A stretch of 48,792 nucleotides of DNA, taken from the NCBI RefSeq assembly GCF_900108335.1, contig NZ_FNVT01000042.1, positions 1 to 48,792 on the forward strand, written 5' to 3'. A model generated the notes under the pieces. The model saw nothing but the letters and a program-made list of their open reading frames with translations, was not told the origin of the DNA and ran no database searches. A program made the translations under genes and the position numbers. Shown piece by piece: positions 1 to 7,421 of the stretch. Within the stretch, counting starts at the first letter, position 1; each line of letters starts with the position of its first letter. Origin of the DNA: Nonomuraea solani. GTDB lineage: Bacteria; Actinomycetota; Actinomycetes; Streptosporangiales; Streptosporangiaceae.

Positions 1-9
1 GTCAGGCCG

Positions 10-1443
10 TCAGCGTTGCAGGGTCAGCAGGCCCGGCCGGTAGGGCAGGAGGCCGTAGTCGCCGCCGGAGTTGGGGCTGCGGCCTTGGTAGAGCAGTTGG
101 AGGTTGCAGGGGTCGACGGTGAAGGTCTGGTCGGCGCTGGTGCGGATCAGTTCGCCGTGGCTGATGTCGTTGGTCCAGGTGGCGCCGCTGTTGGCCTTGC
201 CGGCGAAGGGGTTGCTCTCGGTGGCGGCCTGGGGTGTCCATGTGCCGTTGAGGCTGGTGGCGGTGAAGGAGCGGAAGTAGCGGCCTTGTGCGCCGATGGC
301 CTCGACGAGCATGAGGTATTTGTTCTGGTTGTGGAGTTTGTAGACCTGGACGGCTTCGAACAGGTTGTTCCTGGTGTCGCTCATGATCACGGTGGAGGTG
401 CTGCCGAAGCTGGCGGGGAAGTTGCCGAGGGGCATGCTGGCCCGGTAGATCCTGCCGTTGTCGCCGGCGAAGAACAGGTACATGTTGGTGCCGTCGCCGA
501 TGAGGGTCTGGTCGATGGGCCCGGTGCCGGAGTCGGTGATGCTGCCGGAGAAGAGCACCTGCTGTGCCGACCAGCCGTTCGGGTTGGCCGGGTCGGTGGA
601 GGTGCGGTAGGAGAAGGCGGTGCCGCCCCATTGGTAGGCGAGCACCCAGATGTTCTTGGGGGCGAAGTAGAAGAGTGTGGGGGCGACGGTGGAGTTGGAC
701 ATGGCGTTCTGGCCGGCGGAGGCCATCTCGGGCCAGTTGGTGAAGAGGCTGAAGTTCATCGAGCCCCATCGGGTGCCGGTGTCGTGGGTGGTGGCGTAGA
801 CGAGGTGCCGGCCGTTGTAGGGGGCGACGGTGAAGTCCTTGAGCGAGACCCAGCCCGATTTCGGGGTGGCGAGCTGGCCGGTGGAGGTCCAGCGGTAGGT
901 CGCGGGGAGGTCGCACGGGCCGGGGTTGCCGCCGCCGACCTGGACGAGCTGCCATTGCTGGTTGGTGCCGCCCCAGTCGTCGTATTGGACGATGCCGGCG
1001 TTGTCGGCGGTGGAGGCGCCTTGGACCTCCAGGGCCTTGTTGCTGTGGCGGGAGATGAGCCGTACGTGGCCGCCGGCCGAGTCGGCCAGGCGCCACTGCT
1101 GGTTGGTGCCGTTGCCGTCGGCCCATTGCACGATGGAGCCGCCGTTGGCGGTGGAGAAGTTGTAGACGTCGAGGACCTTGCCGGAGTGGCGGGACTTGAC
1201 GCGGTAGTAGCCGCCGCCGGAGTCGACGAACTGCCATTGCTGCTGGTTGCCGTTGTTGCGGGTCCACTGGGTGATACGGCCGCCGTCGGCGGTCGAGGAG
1301 TTGTAGACGTCGAGGGCCTTGCCGCTGTTGCGGTTGACCAGGACGTACCAGGCGTTGGTGTCGACCGTCGCCGCTGCCGCTTGGGGCGTGAGGAACACGC
1401 CCACGAGAAGCAGGGATGTGAGAACCGCGAGCACGCGCCTCAC
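10..1443 (-). CDS. Secreted GH62 alpha-L-arabinofuranosidase with N-terminal ricin-type lectin domain
   Basis: Predicted extracellular enzyme that removes L-arabinofuranose side chains from arabinoxylan. The 477-aa product opens with a Sec leader (RRVLAVLTSLLLVGVF, cleavage near AAA-AT, about residue 25). A ricin/CBM13-like beta-trefoil follows (about 30-170) with three QQW-type repeats (NQQQWQF, NQQWRL, NQQWQL). The GH62 five-bladed propeller fills about 177-477 (YRWTSTGQL, WVLAYQWGGTAFSYR, SGTGPIDQTLI, LFEAVQVYKL, WTNDISHGELIR are typical). The start is GTG at 1443, preceded by GGAGG at good distance. The lectin lies before the catalytic domain, whereas the other CBM13 enzymes here carry theirs at the C-terminus. 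A LacI-type operator sits about 50 bases upstream. Family call is confident; exact substrate is inferred from GH62. Confidence 0.93.
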   Translation of the reverse strand: MRRVLAVLTSLLLVGVFLTPQAAAATVDTNAWYVLVNRNSGKALDVYNSSTADGGRITQWTRNNGNQQQWQFVDSGGGYYRVKSRHSGKVLDVYNFSTANGGSIVQWADGNGTNQQWRLADSAGGHVRLISRHSNKALEVQGASTADNAGIVQYDDWGGTNQQWQLVQVGGGNPGPCDLPATYRWTSTGQLATPKSGWVSLKDFTVAPYNGRHLVYATTHDTGTRWGSMNFSLFTNWPEMASAGQNAMSNSTVAPTLFYFAPKNIWVLAYQWGGTAFSYRTSTDPANPNGWSAQQVLFSGSITDSGTGPIDQTLIGDGTNMYLFFAGDNGRIYRASMPLGNFPASFGSTSTVIMSDTRNNLFEAVQVYKLHNQNKYLMLVEAIGAQGRYFRSFTATSLNGTWTPQAATESNPFAGKANSGATWTNDISHGELIRTSADQTFTVDPCNLQLLYQGRSPNSGGDYGLLPYRPGLLTLQR

Positions 1444-1492
1444 AGAACCTCCAAAGGTTGTCGTTCACGCCCGTTGTCGTCGGCGACGAGCG

Positions 1493-1506
1493 TGTTAGCG
1501 TTAACA
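1493..1506. promoter_or_regulatory. LacI-type operator upstream of GH62 gene
   Basis: TGTTAGCGTTAACA differs at one of 14 positions from the perfect palindrome TGTTAGCGCTAACA found at 6029-6042 before the xylan operon. Both have the CG-centred dyad typical of LacI-family operators. On the minus strand a possible -35 (TTGCAA) and -10 (TAACAC) with 16-bp spacing would overlap this site, consistent with repression; those promoter boxes are weak matches. No LacI-family gene lies in the window. Confidence 0.6.
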
Positions 1507-1659
1507 TTCGACCTTGCAAGGCGTTGTGGCGGAGTACATCCGACGGCCCCGTCCGGCGTCAATCAGGGCACCCCTCGCCGACCCGGGCGTCACCGCCGGA
1601 CGCCCCTCCCCGCCTGGAGTTTCGTCTCAAGCGAGATCGCGTCGGGCTGCCCGTTCGTG

Positions 1660-1671
1660 TGAAAGTTTCAT
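1660..1671. promoter_or_regulatory. TGAAAGTTTCAT dyad upstream of GH95 gene
   Basis: TGAAAGTTTCAT, with an 11-bp odd-centred dyad, lies 70 bases before the GH95 start. The same 12 bases occur at 5875-5886 upstream of the xylanase gene. It resembles the CGAAA/TTTCG boxes described upstream of actinomycete xylanase genes, so a shared sugar-responsive regulator is likely but not proven. Confidence 0.5.
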
Positions 1672-1740
1672 AGAAGTTGCCAGATGGCACCAGATAATTT
1701 ACGAAGGGCATGAGGTTAAGTTTTTTGTCGAGAGGGTGAG

Positions 1741-4176
1741 ATGTCTGATTTATCGCGAAGACAAGTATTGAGATTCGGCGCGGCCGGAGCCGTGGGATTG
1801 CCGCTCGGGTGGACGGCCACCGCCCGGCCCGCCTCGGCGCCCCCTCCGGAGGTGAGCGCCGCGAACGATCTGGCCCTGTGGTACGACGAGAGCGCCGGCA
1901 CGGATTGGCTGCGTGCGCTTCCGATCGGCAACGGCCGTCTGGGGGCCATGGTGTTCGGCAACGTCGACACCGAGCGGTTGCAGCTCAACGAGGACACCGT
2001 CTGGGCCGGCGGGCCGTACGACCAGAGCAATCCCCGCGGGGCGGCGGCGGTGGGGCAGATCCGGCAACTGGTCTTCCAGAACCAGTGGAGCCAGGCCCAG
2101 ACGATGATCGACCAGAACATGCGGGGAAACCCGGTGGGACAGTTGGCCTACCAGACCGTCGGTGATCTGCGGCTCGGCTTCGGCGGCGCCGCCGGGGCCA
2201 CGGAGTACAACCGTCATCTGGACCTCACCACGGCCACCACGGCCGTTTCCTACCTGCAGAACGGCGTCCGGTACCGGCGCGAGGTGCTCGCGAGCGCGCC
2301 CGACCAGGTGATCGCCATCCGCTTGACCGCCGACAGACCGGGCTCGATCACGTTCTCCGCGACGTTCAACAGCCCGCAACGAGCGAAACGCTCCAGCCCG
2401 GACGGGACCACGGTCGCGCTCGACGGCATCTCGGGGGACATGGAGGGAGTGACCGGCTCGGTCCGGTTCCTGGCGCTCGCGCGGGCCGTCGCCGAAGGCG
2501 GCAGCGTCAGCAGCTCCGGCGGCACCCTGCAGGTCAGGTCCGCCAGCAGCGTGACGGTGCTGGTTTCCATCGGCTCCAGTTACCGCGACTACCGCGATAC
2601 CGGCGGCGACCACCAGGGCGTGGCGCGGCGCCATCTCGACGCCGCCACCGGCAGAACCTACGACGACCTGCGTGCCCGGCACATCACCGACTATCAGCGG
2701 CTGTTCGGCCGTACGACGCTCGACCTCGGCCGCACCGCGGCGGCCGACCAGCCGACCGACGTGCGGATCGCCCAGCACGCGAACACCAACGACCCGCAGT
2801 TCTCAGCACTGCTGTTCCAGTACGGCCGATATCTGCTGATCAGTTCCTCACGGCCGGGCACCCAGCCGGCCAACCTGCAGGGCATCTGGAACGACTCGCT
2901 GACGCCCGCGTGGGACTCGAAATACACCATCAACGCCAACCTGCCGATGAACTACTGGCCGGCCGACACGACGAACCTGTCCGAGTGCTACGAGCCGGTG
3001 TTCGCCATGATCAACGAGCTCACGGTCAGCGGCGCTCGCACGGCCCGGGTCCAGTACAACGCCGGCGGCTGGGTGACCCACCACAACACCGACGCGTGGC
3101 GGGCGACGTCGGTCGTCGACGGCGCGCTCTGGGGCATGTGGCAGACCGGGGGAGCGTGGCTGGCGACCCTCATCTGGGACCACTACAGCTTCACCGGCGA
3201 CCTGCGGTTCCTCCGGCAGTACTATCCCGCGATGAAAGGCGCCGCGCAGTTCTTCCTCGAGACCCTCGTGCGGGAACCGGCTCTCGGCTATCTGGTCACC
3301 AACCCGTCGAACTCCCCAGAACTCGCTCACCACGCGGGTGTCAGCGTCTGCGCCGGCCCCACCATGGACAACCAGATCCTGCGAGACCTGTTCAACGGCT
3401 GCGCCCAGGCCTCCCAGGCGCTCGGCGCCGACGCCGACTTCCGGGCGCGGGTACTGGCCGCCCGGGACCGGCTCCCGCCGATGAAGATCGGTTCGCGCGG
3501 CAACATCCAGGAGTGGCTGTACGACTGGGTCGAGACCGAGCCCGCCCACCGGCACATCTCCCACCTCTACGGCCTGCACCCCAGCAACCAGATCACCAAG
3601 CGCGGCACCCCGGCGCTGTACTCCGCCGCGCGGCGCACCCTCGAACTACGCGGTGACGACGGCACCGGCTGGTCACTCGCCTGGAAGATCAACTATTGGG
3701 CGCGGATGGAGGAGGGCAGCCGTGCGCACGCGCTGCTGCGCCTCCTGGTGACGACGGCTCGCCTGGCGCCGAACATGTTCGACCTGCACCCGCCGTTCCA
3801 GATCGACGGCAACTTCGGCGCGACGTCCGGTATCGCCGAGATGCTGCTGCAGAGCCACAATGGTGAGCTGAACGTGCTACCGGCCCTGCCGCCGGCCTGG
3901 CCGAGTGGCAAGGTGCGGGGTCTTCGGGGACGCGGCGGCCACACCGTGGACGCGACCTGGAGCTCCGGCGGGGACACCGAGATCCTTCTCAGGTTCGACC
4001 GCGACGGGACGGTCAACGTGCGCAACCGGATCTTCGCGGGAACCTACCAGGTGGCCGACACCACGACCGGCGATACCGTCACCGTCACCAAACCCGAGAA
4101 CGACGTCATCAGACTGACCGGCCAGGCCGGCCGTACGTACCGCATGACCGGATCAGGACCCGCGCCGGTGAGCTAA
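1741..4176 (+). CDS. Tat-exported GH95 alpha-L-fucosidase / alpha-L-galactosidase
   Basis: Predicted inverting exo-enzyme removing terminal alpha-L-fucose or alpha-L-galactose. The 811-aa protein begins with a twin-arginine leader (SRRQVLRFG, then a hydrophobic stretch ending ARPASA, about residue 33). An N-terminal beta-domain starts at ALWYDESAGTDWLRALPIGNGRLGAM; the (alpha/alpha)6 catalytic domain holds NANLPMNYWPAD (N398 and N400), SPE (E527) and QIDGNFG (D689), which line up with the Asn/Asn, acid Glu and Asp of characterised GH95 enzymes. Spacing of these residues is close to that family. The ATG at 1741 has GAGAGGG upstream. The gene converges on the xylanase gene. Neighbours are arabinoxylan enzymes, so an L-galactosidase acting on bran-type side chains is as likely as a fucosidase. 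Confidence 0.92.
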   Translation: MSDLSRRQVLRFGAAGAVGLPLGWTATARPASAPPPEVSAANDLALWYDESAGTDWLRALPIGNGRLGAMVFGNVDTERLQLNEDTVWAGGPYDQSNPRGAAAVGQIRQLVFQNQWSQAQTMIDQNMRGNPVGQLAYQTVGDLRLGFGGAAGATEYNRHLDLTTATTAVSYLQNGVRYRREVLASAPDQVIAIRLTADRPGSITFSATFNSPQRAKRSSPDGTTVALDGISGDMEGVTGSVRFLALARAVAEGGSVSSSGGTLQVRSASSVTVLVSIGSSYRDYRDTGGDHQGVARRHLDAATGRTYDDLRARHITDYQRLFGRTTLDLGRTAAADQPTDVRIAQHANTNDPQFSALLFQYGRYLLISSSRPGTQPANLQGIWNDSLTPAWDSKYTINANLPMNYWPADTTNLSECYEPVFAMINELTVSGARTARVQYNAGGWVTHHNTDAWRATSVVDGALWGMWQTGGAWLATLIWDHYSFTGDLRFLRQYYPAMKGAAQFFLETLVREPALGYLVTNPSNSPELAHHAGVSVCAGPTMDNQILRDLFNGCAQASQALGADADFRARVLAARDRLPPMKIGSRGNIQEWLYDWVETEPAHRHISHLYGLHPSNQITKRGTPALYSAARRTLELRGDDGTGWSLAWKINYWARMEEGSRAHALLRLLVTTARLAPNMFDLHPPFQIDGNFGATSGIAEMLLQSHNGELNVLPALPPAWPSGKVRGLRGRGGHTVDATWSSGGDTEILLRFDRDGTVNVRNRIFAGTYQVADTTTGDTVTVTKPENDVIRLTGQAGRTYRMTGSGPAPVS

Positions 4177-4205
4177 ACAACCAATGGACGATCGCGAGCG
4201 CGTGA

Positions 4206-4240
4206 CGGTGCGGCCGGTGGACTGGCCACCGGCCGCACCG
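4206..4240. terminator. Bidirectional hairpin terminator between convergent GH95 and xylanase genes
   Basis: A perfect 15-bp inverted repeat (CGGTGCGGCCGGTGG and its complement) with a 5-base loop ACTGG. The stem can extend by GTGA/TCAC past a one-base bulge (4202-4244). It lies 29 bases after the GH95 stop and 32 bases after the xylanase stop on the other strand. There is no T-run, as is common in high-GC actinomycetes. Confidence 0.8.
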
Positions 4241-4272
4241 CTCACGGCCTGGCACTGTGCGCGCTGTGCGCG

Positions 4273-5715
4273 CTATGCGGATGCGGGGGTGTAGGTCCAC
4301 TTCTGGTTGTTGCCGCCCGAGCAGGAGTAGAGCTGCAGCCCCGTGCCGTTGCCGGTGCCGTTACCGACGGCGTCGAGGCACAGCCCGGACTGGACCCCGG
4401 TGATGGTGCCGTCGGAGTTGACGCGCCACTTCTGGTTGTCGCCGCCCCAGCAGGAGTAGATCTGGATCCTGGCGCCGTTGCCCGTGCCTCCGGCGTCCAG
4501 GCACTTGTTGCCGTACACCTTCAGTTCCCCTGCCGAGGTCAGCGACCACTGCTGGTTGCTCTGACCGTTGCAGTCCCAGAGCTGTACCGCGGTGCCGTCG
4601 CTGGTGCCGGCGCTCGGCACGTCCACGCAGCGGCCGGAGGCCGTGCCCTTGATCGCTCCCGCGCCACCCCCGCCGGGCGGCGGGGTGGTGCCGCCGTTGA
4701 GCGCGTTGAGCACCGCCGTGTAGGCGGCCTTCTTGTTGCCGTTGCCGTCGAAGAGCAGCGGGGCCGCGCCGGAGCCGAGCCAGGAGTCGCTGTCGCGAAC
4801 TCCCCAGACCGTGACGCCGGTACAGCGCGGCACCGCCAGGCAGTCGTTGACGACGTTGGCGTACGTGGTGGCCGAGCCGCCCTGGATGTCCAGCTCGGTG
4901 ATCTGCACATCGACCCCCAGCGCGGCGAAGCTCTGGATGGTCGTGCGGTAATTGCCGTTGTAGGGGCTGTTGCCGTTGAAGTGCGACTGCAGGCCGACGC
5001 AGTCGATCGGCACGCCGCGGGACTTGAAGTCGCGGACCATGTTGTAGACGCCCTGCGTCTTGGCCCAGCTCCAGTTGTCGATGTTGTAGTCGTTGTAGCA
5101 GAGCTTGGCGGCCGGGTCGGCGGCGCGCGCGGTGCGGAAGGCCACCTCGATCCAGTCATTGCCGGTGCGCTGGAGGTTGGAGTCGCGCCGGCCGCCGGAG
5201 TTGCCGTCGGCGTAGGCCTCGTTGACCACGTCCCAGGCGTAGATCTTGCCCTTGTAGTGGCCCATGACGCCGTTGATGTGGTTGATCATCGCCTGGCGCA
5301 GCGTGCTGCCCGACAGTTGCTGCATCCAGCCCGGCTGCTGGGAGTGCCAGGCCAGGGTGTGCCCGCGTACCCGCTTGCCGTTCTGCACAGCCCAGTTGTA
5401 GACCCGGTCCCCGGCGCTGAAGTTGAACTGCCCCCGGTTGGGTTCGGTGGCGTCGATCTTCATCTCGTTCTCGGCCGTCACCATGTCGAACTCGCGATTG
5501 GCGATCGTCGTGTAGGCGGAGTCGCCGAGTTTGCCCGAGGCGATGGCGGTGCCGAAGTAACGGCCGCTCTGCGCGGCGGCCGCGCCGAGCGTGCTCGCCG
5601 CGGCGTCGGCCGGAATCGCCGTCGCCAGTGCCGTGATCAGGCCGAGTGCGCCGAGCGCGCCGGTGATCAACGCCCGGCGGCGTGCGGCAGGCGGGGACAT
5701 GGCGGTGACAGGCAT
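4273..5715 (-). CDS. Secreted GH10 endo-1,4-beta-xylanase with C-terminal CBM13
   Basis: Predicted extracellular retaining endoxylanase. I place the start at ATG 5715 (MPVTAMSPPAARRR), because GGAGG lies seven bases upstream; the frame stays open to 5763 without such support. That gives 480 aa. A leader with RRR and a hydrophobic stretch ends near ADAAAS. The GH10 barrel (about 40-345) contains WDVVNEAY with acid/base E166 and ITELDI with nucleophile E274; their 108-residue spacing matches Streptomyces GH10 xylanases. A GGGG-type linker precedes a CBM13 trefoil (about 358-480) with NQQWS, NQKWR and NQKWT repeats. Regulation is probably through the TGAAAGTTTCA boxes upstream. The CBM13 is very similar to those of the operon enzymes at 6059 and 10068. 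Confidence 0.95.
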   Translation of the reverse strand: MPVTAMSPPAARRRALITGALGALGLITALATAIPADAAASTLGAAAAQSGRYFGTAIASGKLGDSAYTTIANREFDMVTAENEMKIDATEPNRGQFNFSAGDRVYNWAVQNGKRVRGHTLAWHSQQPGWMQQLSGSTLRQAMINHINGVMGHYKGKIYAWDVVNEAYADGNSGGRRDSNLQRTGNDWIEVAFRTARAADPAAKLCYNDYNIDNWSWAKTQGVYNMVRDFKSRGVPIDCVGLQSHFNGNSPYNGNYRTTIQSFAALGVDVQITELDIQGGSATTYANVVNDCLAVPRCTGVTVWGVRDSDSWLGSGAAPLLFDGNGNKKAAYTAVLNALNGGTTPPPGGGGAGAIKGTASGRCVDVPSAGTSDGTAVQLWDCNGQSNQQWSLTSAGELKVYGNKCLDAGGTGNGARIQIYSCWGGDNQKWRVNSDGTITGVQSGLCLDAVGNGTGNGTGLQLYSCSGGNNQKWTYTPASA

Positions 5716-5802
5716 GGTTGAGCCTCCAGAGCGAGTCATGGATGTGGGGGATATGCCGGGCACTCAGTGTGTGGATCTCACCGAAACTTGTCAATTGATG
5801 AG

Positions 5803-5886
5803 TGAAACTTTCGAAAATTCCTGACCGGATGACCAGCTCATAGCCTTGAAACGTTTCGGTAAGGCAGGTTGGCATGAAAGTTTCAT
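5803..5886. promoter_or_regulatory. Cluster of three GAAA/TTTC dyads upstream of xylanase gene
   Basis: TGAAACTTTCGA (5803-5814), GAAACGTTTC (5848-5857, perfect 10-bp palindrome) and TGAAAGTTTCAT (5875-5886). They lie 88-171 bases upstream of the xylanase start, in the intergenic region shared with the divergent esterase operon. The last is identical to the site before GH95; the first is nearly its reverse complement. This spacing resembles the CGAAA boxes reported in Streptomyces xylanase promoters. Confidence 0.55.
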
Positions 5887-6028
5887 GGCGATGCTCTCGC
5901 TGTTCGAAAGGAAAATCCGAGGTGAGCGCGGTTGATCGAGGTCTCATGCGATCTGCCGCAAACTAAAGGCCTCTTGACAGTACCTTTCGGCTCGGATTGG
6001 CTCCGTCCAGCCACCACCTCCACCGGCC

Positions 6029-6042
6029 TGTTAGCGCTAACA
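6029..6042. promoter_or_regulatory. LacI-type operator of the hemicellulase operon
   Basis: Perfect 14-bp palindrome TGTTAGCGCTAACA, 16 bases before the ATG at 6059 and just before the ribosome-binding region AGGGAGAGGCGG. A consensus -35 hexamer TTGACA is at 5974-5979, though no clear -10 is seen at the usual spacing. The operator would therefore sit at or after the transcription start, suiting roadblock repression. Confidence 0.7.
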
Positions 6043-6058
6043 AGGGAGAGGCGGAACA

Positions 6059-7390
6059 ATGAAGCGAGGCGAACCGCATCCGAGAAGGTATGTGAGCATC
6101 GGCGCCGCCCTGATGGCCTTGGTCGCGGCGACGGCCACCGCTCTGGCCATGTTCCTCACGGCCACGCCGGGAGCGTCGGCGGCGGTCCTGACCGAAGTGA
6201 CCGGCTTCGGTGACAACCCCGGCGGCCTGCGGATGTACCTCTACGTCCCCGACAGCGTGGCATCCCGGCCCGGCGTCCTGGTGGCGATGCACGGCTGCAA
6301 CGGCTGGGCGACGGGCTTCCACCAGGGGACCGAGTTCGCGTCGCTGGCCGACCGGCACGGTTTCATCGTCATCTACCCGCAGGCCAACAAGAGCGCCAAT
6401 GGCCTGTCGAACTGCTTCGACGTCTGGTCGGACGAAGCCCTGCGGCACGGGGGCGGCAGTGACCCGGTGTCCATCGTCTCCATGGCGAACCACGTGCTGC
6501 AACGCTACAACGGCGACCCGCAGCGCGTGTTCGCCACCGGCTTCTCCTCCGGCGCCATGGAGACCCTCAACCTGCTCGCCACCTACCCTGACGTGTTCAA
6601 GGCCGGCGCGCCGTTCGCGGGTGTTCCCTATGCCTGTCTCGGTCCCGCCGGGTGCGGCGACAAGACACCGCAGCAGTGGGGTGACCTGGTCAGGAACGCC
6701 TACCCCGGCTACACCGGGGCCCGCCCGCGCGTGATGGCTTGGCACGGCACCGCCGACTCCGTCCTGCCCTACACGATGCTGCAGGAAGAGGTCGACCAGT
6801 GGACCAACGTGCACGGGCTGAGCCAGACCCCCGCCTCCACTGACAGCCCGCAGTCCGGATGGACCCGGCGGGTCTTCGGCTCGGGTCAGGTCGAGGCCTA
6901 CACCATCACCGGAGCCGGCCACGATCTGCCGCGACCGGGGATGGCCGCGTACGCCATCCGCTTCTTCGGCCTGGACGGCGGCTCGTCCACCACGACGCCG
7001 ACTCCACCGCCCGCCGGGCAGATCAGGGGAGCCGGCTCCGGGCGTTGCCTGGACGTGCCCGGCGCCGCCACCACAGACGGCACGCAGGTGCAGTTGTGGG
7101 ACTGCAACGGGCGCGGCAACCAGCAGTGGGCCACCACCTCGGCCGGTGAGCTCCGGGTCTACGGCGGCAAATGCCTCGACGCGGCCGGCACCGGCAACGG
7201 CGCCGGCATCCAGATCTACTCCTGCCACGGCGGCGCCAACCAGAAATGGCGGCTGAACGCCGACGGCACCATCACCGGTGTGCAGTCCGGGCTGTGCCTG
7301 GACGCCGTGGGCCAGGGCATCGCCAACGGCACCCGGATGCAGCTCTACACCTGCCACGGCGGCGCCAACCAGCGCTGGACCCGCACCTGA
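6059..7390 (+). CDS. Secreted CE1-type acetyl xylan / feruloyl esterase with CBM13
   Basis: Predicted serine esterase of the CE1/PHB-depolymerase-like group, removing acetyl or feruloyl esters from xylan. The 443-aa product has a Sec leader with a long hydrophobic stretch (ALMALVAATATALAMFL) ending ASAAV. The alpha/beta-hydrolase domain (about 45-310) shows MHGCNGWATGF (oxyanion region), GFSSGAM with nucleophile S163, HGTADSVLPY with D233 and GAGHDLP with H288. A short TTTPTPPPAG linker leads to a CBM13 trefoil (about 323-443) with NQQWA, NQKWR and NQRWT. First gene of the operon; the next starts 31 bases downstream. The ATG has a purine-rich RBS directly after the LacI-type operator. Whether acetyl or feruloyl is preferred cannot be read from the sequence. 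Confidence 0.88.
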   Translation: MKRGEPHPRRYVSIGAALMALVAATATALAMFLTATPGASAAVLTEVTGFGDNPGGLRMYLYVPDSVASRPGVLVAMHGCNGWATGFHQGTEFASLADRHGFIVIYPQANKSANGLSNCFDVWSDEALRHGGGSDPVSIVSMANHVLQRYNGDPQRVFATGFSSGAMETLNLLATYPDVFKAGAPFAGVPYACLGPAGCGDKTPQQWGDLVRNAYPGYTGARPRVMAWHGTADSVLPYTMLQEEVDQWTNVHGLSQTPASTDSPQSGWTRRVFGSGQVEAYTITGAGHDLPRPGMAAYAIRFFGLDGGSSTTTPTPPPAGQIRGAGSGRCLDVPGAATTDGTQVQLWDCNGRGNQQWATTSAGELRVYGGKCLDAAGTGNGAGIQIYSCHGGANQKWRLNADGTITGVQSGLCLDAVGQGIANGTRMQLYTCHGGANQRWTRT

Positions 7391-7421
7391 CCCGCCGCGG
7401 CCCTCGACCCGGAAGGTGATC

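Noticed and set aside
16..1662. 548-codon open frame on the + strand opposite GH62
   Set aside because: Antisense to a clear secreted enzyme; Gly/Ala/Val-rich low-complexity translation typical of GC-rich shadow frames; no domain.
5781..5792. CCGAAACTTGTC as a fourth xylanase-promoter box
   Set aside because: Only one half-site matches the GAAA/TTTC dyad.
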